A stretch of DNA of 49,005 bases from Methylorubrum zatmanii (lineage in GTDB: Bacteria > Pseudomonadota > Alphaproteobacteria > Rhizobiales > Beijerinckiaceae). The first letter of the stretch is position 1; the number at the start of each line of letters is the position of its first letter. The position numbers and the translations under genes are program-made. The stretch is taken from assembly GCF_014845115.1 (NCBI RefSeq), contig NZ_NKUI01000010.1, positions 1 to 49,005 on the forward strand. Direction: 5' to 3'. Below are positions 1 to 8,823 of this stretch, one piece after another. Under the pieces are notes generated by a model that saw nothing but the letters and a program-made list of their open reading frames with translations, was not told the origin of the DNA and made no database searches.

Positions 1-80
1 TTTTTTTAATAAGGAACCGCCTACCACCATATCCTACACCTTTCTATTCTTCGGCAGCGTCAGATGTTTATAAAAGACAG
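1..80. other. Sequencing-adapter artefact (P5 + i5 + Nextera read 1)
   Basis: Non-genomic. Positions 48-61 and 62-80 match the Nextera read-1 adapter and transposon end with about three mismatches in 33 bases (for example AGATGTTTATAAAAGACAG for AGATGTGTATAAGAGACAG). Positions 8-39 are a noisier match to the P5 oligonucleotide, and 40-47 (CTTTCTAT) are one base from the i5 index CTCTCTAT. Genomic sequence starts at about 81. Any reading frame that uses these bases is artificial. Confidence 0.93.
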
Positions 81-591
81 GGGCGGGGGTATCCCAGCGG
101 TTCACCTCGAAATCGCTGCCGCCGCAGAAGGCGATGCGGTCGTCGATGACGAGGATCTTCTGGTGCTGGCAGGCGCCGAAGGGCAGCGTGCCGTCGATGC
201 GGACATCGATATCGGGGCCCAAGCTCGCGCGGACGCTCTCGGGGGTGTGGTCGTTGCCCGCCGAGATCGGCCAGGGCATGTCCCAGATCAGGATGCGGAT
301 GGCGAGATCCGGCCGCTCCGCCTTCAGGCATCGCAGCAGCTCCGCCAGGGTCTGGCCGGCTTCGGGCGTCTCCGCCGCCGGCAGCAGGCGCACCCGCGGG
401 TCGAAGCTCCAGCCGATCAGGGTGATGTGGCGGCGCGCCTTGAGCAGGGCGGCGCGGGCGGCGGCGAAATAGGCCGCCCCGTCGTGGAGCACGGCGACGC
501 GTTCCGCCGGCTCCCGCCGCCAGCAGGTCAGACCGGGCCGCAACCAGCTCTCGGACACGCCGTCCCCCACCTCGATGATGTCCCGCCTCAT
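81..591 (-). CDS. Phospholipase D-like protein, 3' truncated by contig end
   Basis: N-terminal part (about 170 residues) of a PLD-superfamily protein. It begins MRRDIIEVGDG and contains the first HKD motif as HQKILVIDD, followed by the family-typical FCGGSDF and NRWDTP. The second HKD half lies beyond the contig edge. PLD-family enzymes transfer or hydrolyse phosphatidyl groups, for example in cardiolipin synthesis. The ATG at 591 overlaps the stop of the upstream VTT gene (ATGA), so the two are translationally coupled; PLD and VTT domains are often neighbours or fused, which suggests a membrane-lipid role. The apparent C-terminus after the APVF segment (KHLTLPKNRKV) is translated adapter, not protein. 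Confidence 0.85.
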
Positions 592-1301
592 GCGCCCGCG
601 CCGGCCCTTCCCGCCTCGAGCTTGGCCCGCACCCGCCGCCGCGTCAGTTCCACCACCGCGACCGTGGCGACGAGCCCGAGGCCGAGGGTGATCCAGTGGG
701 TCGGCTCGTCGCCCCCTGCCCGGCGGCCGATGGCGCCGAGATAGACGCAGACCACGGTGCCCGGCAGCATGCCGATCACCGTCGAGATCAGATAGGCCGG
801 CGTGCCGACCTCCGTGACCCCGAGGGCATAGTTCTGCGCGTTGAACGGCACGAAGGGGCTGAGGCGCATCAGGGTGAGCAGCCGCCAGCCGCCGTCCCCC
901 ACCGCCTCCACGGTCGCCTTGAAGGCCGGCCGCCGCTCGATCAGCGCCCGCACCCGATCCCGGAACAGGTAGCGGGCGGCGAAGAAGGCGAGCCAGGAGC
1001 CGAGCGTGGCGGCGAGGAGCACCACCGGCATCACCGCCCAGCCGAAGGCCACCGCCCCCGCGATGGTGAGCGGCGTGCCCGGCACGACGAGGAGCGTCGC
1101 GACGAAGAACAGCAGGCCGAAGGCGAGAAGCCCATAGGGACCGAGCCCGTTCGCCCAGGCCGAGAAGGCGCGCAGCCATTCCTCGATTGGCAGGAGGAAC
1201 CACACCCCCACCGCGAGGGCGGCGGCGAGCGCGGCGACGGCCCAGGTGCCGAGGGAGGAGAAGCGGGCTGGTTGACCGGCCGACCGGCGGGCAGGATCCA
1301 T
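588..1301 (-). CDS. TVP38/TMEM64 family (VTT domain) membrane protein
   Basis: 237 residues starting MDPARRSAGQ at 1301; the longer in-frame extension upstream is GC-shadow sequence rich in Arg/Pro/Gly. Several hydrophobic segments are visible: TWAVAALAAALAVGVWFLL, the stretch around LLAFGLLFFVATLLVVPG, PVVLLAATLGSWLAFFAA and the C-terminal ITLGLGLVATVAVVEL. VTT/DedA hallmarks are present: VVPGTPLTIAGAVAFG, FRDRVRALI and LMRLSPFVPFNAQNYALGVT. VTT proteins are inner-membrane proteins linked to lipid scrambling or transport and membrane homeostasis; the substrate is unknown here. It forms a two-gene unit with the downstream PLD gene. Confidence 0.88.
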   Translation of the reverse strand: MDPARRSAGQPARFSSLGTWAVAALAAALAVGVWFLLPIEEWLRAFSAWANGLGPYGLLAFGLLFFVATLLVVPGTPLTIAGAVAFGWAVMPVVLLAATLGSWLAFFAARYLFRDRVRALIERRPAFKATVEAVGDGGWRLLTLMRLSPFVPFNAQNYALGVTEVGTPAYLISTVIGMLPGTVVCVYLGAIGRRAGGDEPTHWITLGLGLVATVAVVELTRRRVRAKLEAGRAGAGA

Positions 1302-1423
1302 CGGGGGCTCGGGCGGGGCTCGGCAAGAATGCGGGACGGGCGCGGGACGCGAAAGTCGGACGCGAGCGCAAAGCGCGAGACCGCGCATCTGTTCCCGCGA
1401 GCCGCCCGATCCATGTCGCCGGC

Positions 1424-1834
1424 TCACCAGTCCCGGTCGAGCCGGACGGCGATCCGGCTGGGACGCGCCCCGGCCAGGACCCGTTCGAGGGAGGCGAGCG
1501 CCCGCCGGGCCTTGCCGAGCCGAGGGCGGCGCCAGCGGCGCTCGTAGCCCCGCAACGCCACCGCCGCCTCGCCGAGGCGGTCTCCGGCGGCGGCGAGGCG
1601 GTCCACCGCCCGGCGGATCGGCGGAGTTTCCTCGGTCAGCACACAGAGATCGGAGAGATGGTTGCGCAGGGCGTGGAGGTCGTCGCGTCCCCCGCCCTCG
1701 TCCGCAAGGGCGGCGAGCGCTCCGTCCATCGCCAGGATCAGGCCCGCGAGCGGCTGCGGCAGCGGCCGAAGCCTTCCTTCTCCCAGAAGGAGGGACGGAT
1801 CGTCCGGTGCAGGCCCCTGCGCGGCGACTCCCAT
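1424..1834 (-). CDS. Hypothetical protein, 136 aa
   Basis: Not recognised. The start at 1834 (MGVAAQGPAPDD) was chosen because the upstream in-frame extension has no protein character. The protein is Ala/Arg/Leu rich with long predicted helices (GLILAMDGALAALADEGG, DDLHALRNHLSDLC, RAVDRLAAAGDRLGEAAVAL) and no membrane segment or signal peptide. It lies 122 bases upstream of the VTT gene on the same strand and could be its distal operon partner. The regular helical pattern suggests a genuine all-alpha protein, but this is inference. Confidence 0.55.
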   Translation of the reverse strand: MGVAAQGPAPDDPSLLLGEGRLRPLPQPLAGLILAMDGALAALADEGGGRDDLHALRNHLSDLCVLTEETPPIRRAVDRLAAAGDRLGEAAVALRGYERRWRRPRLGKARRALASLERVLAGARPSRIAVRLDRDW

Positions 1835-1981
1835 GAACGCTCCGCTGACTGAACACGGGACGCGCGGGAAGCGCGTCGCGGCCAACGCCTCACGCGGTGA
1901 GTCGGCGCGGCCTCGGAGGGCATAACCACCGGATACGGCACACCGGAACCGTTCAGACGCAACCTCATATGAAAAGACTTT

Positions 1982-2800
1982 TCACGATGCGGGAGAGCGA
2001 GGTTGCGACCCCTTCGCCTCCGGCGCCGAACGCGGACGTCTCAGAGCATAGACGAGCGCGCCGGCCGTCATCAGCGCCAAGGCGTACCATGTCAGCGCGT
2101 AGACGAGATGGTTGTTATGGAAGGCCACCACGGTGAGGCCGCCGACCGGCAGGCCACCGCGATTGGGGGTGGCGTCGGCATCCACGAAGTAGGGGGCGGC
2201 GTCGGACAGGTTCCGGGCGGCGGCGATGGCCGCCACGTCGCGGGAATACCAGCGGCCGGCCCCCGGATCGTTGCGGCGCAGGAAGCCGCCGCCCGGCTCG
2301 GACAGGCGCAGCAGGCCGGTGACCGTCACCTCCCCCTCCGGCTCGCCCGCGGCGCGGGCGGAGCGGTCGCGGGCCTCCGTCGGCACGAAGCCGCGATTGA
2401 CCAGAACGGGAAAGCCCCGCTCGGTGTTGAGGGGGACGAGAACCCAGAAACCGCCGCCGCGCTCGGTCACGGCCTGGACCAGGGTGGCGCGGTCATGGGC
2501 GAAGCGGCCGGTGAGGCGGACGCGCCGGTACTCGGCGGACGGCCCGGTGAGACCGGCCCATTCCTCCGGTCCCGGCGCCGCGACCGGATCGGCGTGGATG
2601 CGCGCCGCGACGCGGTCGATCAGGTCGAGCTTCCAGGCGCGACGCTCGACCTGCCACGTGCCGAGGCCGAGAAACACCCCGACCAGCGCGAGGCCCGCCA
2701 CCGCCAGGAGGATCCGGGCGAGAAGCGGGCGGCGCCGGCCCGGAGCCGAACCGGCCTCTGCTTCGGCGGCGCGCGCTCTGGGCGATCCGTCAGGGGGCGT
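1982..2800 (-). CDS. SURF1 family cytochrome oxidase assembly protein (non-standard start?)
   Basis: SURF1/Shy1-type protein: N-terminal membrane segment (LLAVAGLALVGVFLGLGTWQ), the typical VERRAWKLDLIDRV that follows it, a periplasmic domain with YRRVRLTGRF, GFWVLVPL and LVNRGFVP, and a C-terminal membrane segment (HLVYALTWYALALMTAGALVY). SURF1 proteins help heme insertion into the large oxidase subunit; its position after cyoD points to the Cyo oxidase as client. The first GTG in frame (2701) would cut into the first membrane helix. Upstream the frame stays open ([14 protein letters not shown] then RRRPLLARILL) to an ACG at 2800 that lies 7 bases after GAGGAG and overlaps the cyoD end. I give 2800 as the likely start; 2701 is the conservative one. 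Confidence 0.8.
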   Translation of the reverse strand, partial: TPPDGSPRARAAEAEAGSAPGRRRPLLARILLAVAGLALVGVFLGLGTWQVERRAWKLDLIDRVAARIHADPVAAPGPEEWAGLTGPSAEYRRVRLTGRFAHDRATLVQAVTERGGGFWVLVPLNTERGFPVLVNRGFVPTEARDRSARAAGEPEGEVTVTGLLRLSEPGGGFLRRNDPGAGRWYSRDVAAIAAARNLSDAAPYFVDADATPNRGGLPVGGLTVVAFHNNHLVYALTWYALALMTAGALVYALRRPRSAPEAKGSQPRSPAS

Positions 2801-3185
2801 GGCGCATCTCCTCGGCGGAGACCGGCATCATGTTGGCGTTCAGGTGGTGCATCACCCAGATCGAACCGCACAGCGTGATGACCACGATGGTGACCGTGAA
2901 GATCAGCGCCAGGAAGGTCCAGCCGCCCTCCGATTTGGTGTTCATGTGCAGGAAGTAGATCATGTGAACCACGATCTGCACCACGGCGAGCCCGAGGATG
3001 ACGACGCCGGTGACGAGCTTGTCGCCGAGCACGTCGGCCATCACCAGCCAGAACGGGATCGCCGTCAGGATGACCGAGAGCACGAAGCCGGTCACGTAAT
3101 CCTTGAACGAGCCGTGGCCGTGAGCGTCCTGCCCGTGATGGCCATGGTCGTGACCATGGCCGTGCGTGTGCGCTGCCCCGCTCAT
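2790..3185 (-). CDS. cyoD: Cytochrome bo ubiquinol oxidase subunit IV
   Basis: 131 residues with three membrane segments ([59 protein letters not shown]) and the family motif [12 protein letters not shown]. The N-terminus is His/Gly rich ([14 protein letters not shown]), longer than in E. coli CyoD. The small subunit stabilises the quinol oxidase. The start at 3185 overlaps the cyoC stop by four bases (ATGA). Confidence 0.93.
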   Translation of the reverse strand: MSGAAHTHGHGHDHGHHGQDAHGHGSFKDYVTGFVLSVILTAIPFWLVMADVLGDKLVTGVVILGLAVVQIVVHMIYFLHMNTKSEGGWTFLALIFTVTIVVITLCGSIWVMHHLNANMMPVSAEEMRHAP

Positions 3186-3823
3186 TGCAGGACTCCCATC
3201 AGGTACACGAAGGTGAAGACGCCGATCCAGATGACGTCGAGGAAGTGCCAGAACATCGACAGGCACATCAGCCGGCGCTTGTTCTCGGGCACGAGGCCGC
3301 GCAGGCGAGTCTGGACCATCAGGGTGACGAGCCAGATCAGGCCGAAGGTGACGTGCAGGCCGTGGGTTCCGACCAGGGTGAAGAACGCGGACAGGAAGCC
3401 GCTGCGCTGGGGCGTGGCCCCCTCGTGGATCAGGTGGGAGAATTCCCACAATTCGAGCCCGACGAAGGCGGCGCCGAACAGGCCGGTGACCGCCAGCCAG
3501 AGCTGGGTCTTGGAGAGATCGCCCTTCTCCATCTCCAGCATGGCGAAGCCATAGGTGATGGAGGAGAACAGCAGCATCGACGTGTTCACCGCCACGATCG
3601 GCAGGTCGAACAGGTCCTTGGGCGAGGGCCCGGCCGCGTAGCTGCGGCCGAGCACGGCGTAGGTGGCGAACAGGACCGCGAAGATGAGGCAATCGCTCAT
3701 CAGGTAGATCCAGAAGCCGAGCATCGTGCTCCCTTCCGGGTGATGCTCTCCCTCGAGATCGAGGAAGTTCGGCACGTCGGCCGTCGAGGCCTGGGTCATG
3801 GCGGGGTTTCCGTGAGTTGCCAT
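3182..3823 (-). CDS. cyoC: Cytochrome bo ubiquinol oxidase subunit III
   Basis: 213 residues, COX3 family, five membrane segments as expected for CyoC (for example [20 protein letters not shown] and [20 protein letters not shown]). Family signatures: [21 protein letters not shown], split as LELWEF and [13 protein letters not shown], then [20 protein letters not shown] second possible start is Met9 (position 3799, [12 protein letters not shown]). The gap to cyoB is seven bases. Confidence 0.94.
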   Translation of the reverse strand: MATHGNPAMTQASTADVPNFLDLEGEHHPEGSTMLGFWIYLMSDCLIFAVLFATYAVLGRSYAAGPSPKDLFDLPIVAVNTSMLLFSSITYGFAMLEMEKGDLSKTQLWLAVTGLFGAAFVGLELWEFSHLIHEGATPQRSGFLSAFFTLVGTHGLHVTFGLIWLVTLMVQTRLRGLVPENKRRLMCLSMFWHFLDVIWIGVFTFVYLMGVLQ

Positions 3824-3830
3824 GGCGTGA

Positions 3831-5837
3831 TCAGGCCCGCACAGCCGCCAGCGCCCGGGTCCGCTCCTGCTCGGTGCGGCTGACCGTGTCGGCGGGGATG
3901 TAGAAGTCGCGGTTGTAGTTGAAGGTGTGCCCGATCGCGACGACGAGGGTCGCCACGAAGGTGAGGGCCGCCAGCCACCAGATGTACCAGATCATCGCGA
4001 AGGAGAAGGCGATGCCGAGCACGCCGAGGATCACGCCGGTGGCGGTGTTCTTGGGCATGTGGATCGGCTTGTAGCCCTGGAGCGGACGCTGGAAGCCGCG
4101 GCTCTTCATCTGCCACCACGCGTCGAGGTCATGCACCACGGGCGTGAAGGCGAAGTTGTAGTCCGGCGGCGGCGAGGAGGTGGACCATTCCAGCGTCCGG
4201 CCGCCCCACGGGTCGCCGGTCACGTCGCGCAGGGCCTCGCGGTTTTTGATCGAGACCGCGAACTGGACGATCATCGCGCCGATGCCCAGTGCGATCAGGC
4301 CCACGCCGATGGCGGCGATGACGAACCAGATCTGGAGCGAGGGATCGTCGAAGTGCTGGACGCGGCGGGTGACGCCCATCAGGCCGAGCACGTAGAGCGG
4401 CATGAAGGCGACGTAGAAGCCGATGGTCCAGAACCAGAAGCTGACCTTCCCCCAGAACGGGTCGAGCTTGAAGCCGAAGGCTTTCGGGAACCAGTAGTTC
4501 ACGCCGGCGAACATGCCGAACAGCACGCCGCCGATGATCACGTTGTGGAAGTGCGCGATCAGGAACAGCGAGTTGTGGAGCACGAAGTCGGCCGGGGGCA
4601 CGGCGAGCAGCACGCCGGTCATGCCGCCGATCACGAAGGTGACCATGAAGCTCACGGTCCAGAGCATCGGCACGTCGAAGCGGATGCGGCCGCGATACAT
4701 CGTGAACAGCCAGTTGAAGATCTTCGCACCCGTCGGGATCGAGATGATCATCGTCGTGATGCCGAAGAACGAGTTCACGCTGGCGCCCGACCCCATCGTG
4801 AAGAAGTGGTGCAGCCACACGAGGTAGGACAGGATCGTGATGACGATGGTCGCGTAGACCATCGAGGTGTAGCCGAACAGGCGCTTGCCGCAGAAGGCGG
4901 AGGTGACCTCGGAGAAGACGCCGAAGGCCGGCAGGATGAGGATGTAGACCTCCGGGTGGCCCCAGATCCAGATGAGGTTGAAGTACATCATCGGATTGCC
5001 GCCGAGGTCGTTCGTGAAGAAGTGCGTGCCGACGTAGCGGTCGAGCGTCAGCAGCGCGAGAACGGCGCCCAGGATCGGGAAGGCGGCCACGATGAGCACG
5101 TTGGTGCACAGCGAGGTCCAGGTGAAGATCGGCAGCTTCATCATCGACATGCCGGGCGCGCGCATCTTCACGATGGTCGCGATCAGGTTGATGCCCGACA
5201 GGGTCGTGCCGATACCGGCGATCTGCAGGCCCCAGATGTAGTAATCGACCCCGACGCCGGGGCTCATATCCGCGCCGGAGAGCGGCGGATAGGCGAGCCA
5301 GCCGGTGCGGGCGAACTCACCGATGAACAGCGAGAGCATCACCGTGACCGCGCCCGAGACCGTCATCCAGAACGAGAAGTTGTTCAGGAACGGGAAGGCG
5401 ACGTCGCGGGCGCCGATCTGCAGCGGCACGACGTAGTTCATCAGGCCGGTGACGAAGGGCATCGCCACGAAGAAGATCATGATCACGCCGTGGGCGGTGA
5501 AGATCTGGTCGTAGTGATGCGGCGGCAGGTAGCCCTCGTTGGCACCGAAGGCGATCGCCTGCTGCGAGCGCATCATCAGCGCGTCGGCGAAGCCGCGCAG
5601 CAGCATCACGAGCGCCAGGACGACGTACATGATGCCGATCTTCTTGTGGTCGACCGACGTCACCCAATCGCGCCAGAGCGGACCCCAGAAGCGGAAATAG
5701 GTGATCGCGGCCAGCACCGCGATTCCGGCCACGGCGACGCCTGCGAAGGTCACTTGCAGAATCGGCTCGTGATACGGGATGTCCTCCAGGGAGAGACGCC
5801 CGAACAGCAAGTGCTGCAGGTCGGTGTTTGCGAACAT
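3831..5837 (-). CDS. cyoB: Cytochrome bo ubiquinol oxidase subunit I
   Basis: 668 residues, heme-copper oxidase subunit I, close to the usual CyoB length (about 663). It carries the low-spin heme ligand in [11 protein letters not shown] (His116), the CuB ligand His and cross-linked Tyr in [15 protein letters not shown], the CuB His pair in [10 protein letters not shown], the K-channel Lys in [12 protein letters not shown], and the second heme-ligand pair in [11 protein letters not shown]. The quinone-site Arg/Asp pair is present at Arg81 and Asp85 ([13 protein letters not shown]). It reduces O2 to water with proton pumping, taking electrons from ubiquinol. It is the core gene of the cyo operon. 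Confidence 0.97.
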   Translation of the reverse strand: MFANTDLQHLLFGRLSLEDIPYHEPILQVTFAGVAVAGIAVLAAITYFRFWGPLWRDWVTSVDHKKIGIMYVVLALVMLLRGFADALMMRSQQAIAFGANEGYLPPHHYDQIFTAHGVIMIFFVAMPFVTGLMNYVVPLQIGARDVAFPFLNNFSFWMTVSGAVTVMLSLFIGEFARTGWLAYPPLSGADMSPGVGVDYYIWGLQIAGIGTTLSGINLIATIVKMRAPGMSMMKLPIFTWTSLCTNVLIVAAFPILGAVLALLTLDRYVGTHFFTNDLGGNPMMYFNLIWIWGHPEVYILILPAFGVFSEVTSAFCGKRLFGYTSMVYATIVITILSYLVWLHHFFTMGSGASVNSFFGITTMIISIPTGAKIFNWLFTMYRGRIRFDVPMLWTVSFMVTFVIGGMTGVLLAVPPADFVLHNSLFLIAHFHNVIIGGVLFGMFAGVNYWFPKAFGFKLDPFWGKVSFWFWTIGFYVAFMPLYVLGLMGVTRRVQHFDDPSLQIWFVIAAIGVGLIALGIGAMIVQFAVSIKNREALRDVTGDPWGGRTLEWSTSSPPPDYNFAFTPVVHDLDAWWQMKSRGFQRPLQGYKPIHMPKNTATGVILGVLGIAFSFAMIWYIWWLAALTFVATLVVAIGHTFNYNRDFYIPADTVSRTEQERTRALAAVRA

Positions 5838-5876
5838 GGGTCGAAACTCGTCCGTGAATCCTGATGCGGCGACGGA

Positions 5877-7019
5877 TCAGTTGTTGGTCTGGTCGGGGGC
5901 GGCGCGGCCTTGCCCGCTGCCCTCGTGGGTCTTGTCGGCGTCGGGCGCCTCGCTCTTGGGCGCGCGGTGCGAGGCCGGCGTCGTCGCGCCGGGCGGCTCG
6001 TCGCCCCGTTCGGTGTGGCGGTTGTCGTACTGGAGCCGCCCGGCGTTCTCGTGGCTCTCCTTGCCGGCGCCGCCCTTGGCGTCGATGGCCATCATCTCGC
6101 TCATGCACATCTTGCCGGGAACGGCGCACATGCCGACGATCTTGTCGAAGAGCCCGTCACTGAAAGAGGAATAATAGGTGACGGCCACCCGCTCGCTCGG
6201 GCGCTCCAACTGAAGATAAGCATCGCGGCTCAGGTCCGAACCCTGCTGCTTCACTTTGGCGACCCAACGGTCGAAGCCGTCGCCTTCAAGCCCGTGGAAC
6301 TTGAAGGTCATGTGCGAGAAGCCGCTGCCGCTGTATTGCGAGGCGAGCCCGTCATACTCGCCCGGCCGGTTGATCACCGCGTGCAGCTGCGTCTGCATGC
6401 CGGGCATGGCGTAGATCATGCCGGCGAGCGCCGGGACGTAGAAGGCGTTCATCACCGAGGAGGCGGTGAGCTTGAAGGCGATCGGCCGGTTCACCGGCGC
6501 GGCCAGCTCGTTGACGGTGGCGATGTTGTATTCGGGGTAGAAGAACAGCCACTTCCAATCGAGGGCGACGACCTGCACCTCGAGCGGCTTGACCTCCGCC
6601 GCCACCGGTTTGCCCGGCTCGATGCGCGAGAGCGGCCGGAACGGGTCGAGGGTGTGGGTGCTGATCCAGGTCAGCGCCCCGAGGGCGATGATGATCAGCA
6701 GCGGCGCGGTCCAGATCACGACCTCGAGGGCGGTCGAGTGATCCCAGTCGGGATCATGGCGCGCCGCCGTGTTCGAGGCCCGGTAGCGCCACGCGAAGAG
6801 CAGGGTCAACACGATCACCGGGATGATGATGAGGAGCATCAGCCCGGTCGAGGCGAGGACGAGGTTGCGCTGCTGCACGGCGATGTCGCCGGAGGGCTGC
6901 ATCACCACGAGGTTACAGCCGGCGAGCAGGCCGAACAGGGGCAGCAGGACGAGTCCGCGCAGGATCCGGCGCGCGGAGCCGGCCCCGGCAGGAGCCCTGA
7001 GTGAACGGTCGGCGGTCAT
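5877..7019 (-). CDS. cyoA: Cytochrome bo ubiquinol oxidase subunit II (lipoprotein)
   Basis: About 380 residues from ATG 7019 (MTADRSLRAPAG); an upstream ATG at 7040 is also in frame. A signal peptide ends in the lipobox LLAGC, followed by two membrane segments (GLMLLIIIPVIVLTLLFAWRY, VVIWTAPLLIIIALGALTWI). The periplasmic cupredoxin fold (VVALDWKWLFFYPEYNIATV, PALAGMIYAMPGMQTQLH) lacks the CuA ligands, as expected for a quinol oxidase. A C-terminal COX_ARM segment (YSGSGFSHMTFKFHGLE) follows, then an unusually long hydrophilic tail ending DQTNN (about 70 residues, His/Lys/Gly rich). The gene lies 39 bases before cyoB. Confidence 0.94.
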   Translation of the reverse strand: MTADRSLRAPAGAGSARRILRGLVLLPLFGLLAGCNLVVMQPSGDIAVQQRNLVLASTGLMLLIIIPVIVLTLLFAWRYRASNTAARHDPDWDHSTALEVVIWTAPLLIIIALGALTWISTHTLDPFRPLSRIEPGKPVAAEVKPLEVQVVALDWKWLFFYPEYNIATVNELAAPVNRPIAFKLTASSVMNAFYVPALAGMIYAMPGMQTQLHAVINRPGEYDGLASQYSGSGFSHMTFKFHGLEGDGFDRWVAKVKQQGSDLSRDAYLQLERPSERVAVTYYSSFSDGLFDKIVGMCAVPGKMCMSEMMAIDAKGGAGKESHENAGRLQYDNRHTERGDEPPGATTPASHRAPKSEAPDADKTHEGSGQGRAAPDQTNN

Positions 7020-7132
7020 GGCCAAGAATCTTCGTTCCATCGCAAGGGCCGCGCGGGTCTTCTCCCGCACGGCGACGGTTCGTTTCGCTCAACAATCCGG
7101 GCGGGCGGACCCGAATCCGCCCGCGACGGGGA

Positions 7133-8467
7133 TCACATCTGGCGCATCTCGGAGCGATCGAGGCTGAGGGCGAGCAGCGTCGCCAACGCACCCGACAGCA
7201 GGTACACGCCGACCATCGCGAGCCCGTATTCGGTGGAGAGGTACAGCACCACGAGGGGAGCGAAGCCGGCGCCGAACAGCCACGCGAGGTCGGAGGTCAG
7301 CGCCGCGCCGGTGTAGCGGTAGCGCGCACCGAGCCGGGAGGTCACGGCACCGGCGGTCTGGCCGTAGGACAGGCCCAGCAGCATGAAGCCGATATTGACG
7401 TAGATCGTCTGGCCGATGGCGTTCTCGCCGAAGATCAGCGGCGCCAGGATGCTGCCGCAGGCGAAGGCGGCGATCAGCCCGGCGCTGATGAGCAGCATGT
7501 TGCGGCGCCCGATCTGGTCGGCGATCAACCCCGAGGCGGCGATGGCGCCGGCGCAGACGATGGCGCCGGAGAACTGCACCATCAGGAACTCGCCGGCGGA
7601 GCGGTCGCTCGACAGGGTGAGCCAGGCGATCGGGAAGATCGTCACGAGGTGGAACAGGGCGAAGCTCGCCAGCGGCACGAAGGCGCCGATCCACACGTCG
7701 AGGGCGTGGTGGCGGGCCAAATCGACGACGCCGACCGGCTCCAGCTGGCCCTTGTCGAGAAGCCGGGTGAATTCCGGGGTAGCGACGAGCCTGAGCCGCG
7801 CGAACAGGGCCACGACGTTGATGGTGAAGGCGCAGAAGAACGGGAAGCGCCAGCCCCAATCGATGAAGTCGGCCTGGGTCAGGTTGACGACGAAGAAGGA
7901 GAACAGGGCGCTCGCCACCATGAAGCCGATCGGCGCGCCGAGCTGCGGGATCATCGCGTACCAGCCGCGCTGCTCACGGGGAGCGTTGAGGGCGAGCAGC
8001 GAGGCCATGCCGTCCCAGGCCCCGCCGAGGGCGAAGCCCTGCGCGACCCGCAGCACCGCGAGCAGCTCGATGGCGACGACGCCGATCGAGTTGTAGCTCG
8101 GCAGGAAGCTGATCGCGGCCGTCGAACCGCCGAGCAGGAACAGGGCGATGGTGAGCTTCACCCCGCGCCCGTGCTGCTTGTGGATCTTCATGAAGAAGAT
8201 CGATCCGAGCGGGCGGGCGACGAAGGCCAGCGCGAAGATGCCGAAGGAGTAGAGCGTCGCCGCCAGCGGCTCCGCGAAGGGGAAGAACACCTTCGGGAAC
8301 ACCAGCACCGAGGCGATGCCGAACACGAAGAAGTCGAAATATTCCGACGCGCGCCCGATCACCACGCCGAGCGCGATGTCGTTGGGGTGGACGTCGTGGT
8401 GGCTCATGGCCACTTGCGCGTCCCGCTCGAGGGGATGGGAAGTGGCCGTGGCGTTGTCGGTGTTCAT
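7133..8467 (-). CDS. MFS transporter, metabolite:H+ symporter type
   Basis: 444 residues from MNTDNATATSH; a longer in-frame start at 8497 adds ten residues. About twelve membrane segments. MFS signatures: RPLGSIFFMKIHKQHGR after helix 2, GLIADQIGRRNMLL between helices 8 and 9, and ALRVAQGFALGGAWDG. The family imports organic acids or osmolytes with protons; the substrate cannot be read. It lies directly upstream of cyoA on the same strand (about 110 bases from the cyoA ATG), so it may be the first gene of the oxidase operon. Confidence 0.88.
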   Translation of the reverse strand: MNTDNATATSHPLERDAQVAMSHHDVHPNDIALGVVIGRASEYFDFFVFGIASVLVFPKVFFPFAEPLAATLYSFGIFALAFVARPLGSIFFMKIHKQHGRGVKLTIALFLLGGSTAAISFLPSYNSIGVVAIELLAVLRVAQGFALGGAWDGMASLLALNAPREQRGWYAMIPQLGAPIGFMVASALFSFFVVNLTQADFIDWGWRFPFFCAFTINVVALFARLRLVATPEFTRLLDKGQLEPVGVVDLARHHALDVWIGAFVPLASFALFHLVTIFPIAWLTLSSDRSAGEFLMVQFSGAIVCAGAIAASGLIADQIGRRNMLLISAGLIAAFACGSILAPLIFGENAIGQTIYVNIGFMLLGLSYGQTAGAVTSRLGARYRYTGAALTSDLAWLFGAGFAPLVVLYLSTEYGLAMVGVYLLSGALATLLALSLDRSEMRQM

Positions 8468-8823
8468 CGCGGGCAGCCGGCTCGCCTGAAGGTGCATCGA
8501 TGCCGCCGCCTTGCCGCGGCGTTCGGCACGTGCCTAGCGGATGGGTTCACATACGCAAAGAGATTTTGGCGTCGCAACAGAGCGCACAGGCCGGCCATGC
8601 AACCAAAGCAGGGGTCATGCGCTCACGCGTGCATGGAGAGCTGCGCTAGGCACAGGATGCATAATAGATCCGGATCGGCAGGATAAATCGTCTCCGAAGG
8701 CGCCCTGGAACGATGCAGCCGGCCTCACATCGCGTGTCGACGCCCGTGGATTCGGGCCCGACCGGACCGTGCCTGCGGCATCCCCGCGCCCCGGTGAGGG
8801 TGGCCGCGGGGCGGATACGGGGG
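8468..8823. other. Intergenic region, probable MFS-cyo promoter region
   Basis: 356 bases between the RND pump stop and the MFS start, both on the minus strand. I see no convincing gene. The part near 8660-8700 is richer in A/T and reads TATTAT on the minus strand (8667-8672), a possible -10 element without a clear -35 box. An interrupted repeat CATGC...GCATG lies at 8618-8635. A promoter for the downstream MFS-cyo genes is expected here but not demonstrated. Confidence 0.4.

Noticed and set aside
34..80. C-terminal end of the PLD protein (KHLTLPKNRKV) and small frames starting at 64
   Set aside because: They are translated from adapter sequence.
3927..5864. 645-residue plus-strand frame opposite cyoB
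   Set aside because: Antisense shadow of a conserved gene; composition is His/Asp/Glu/Arg rich without domains.
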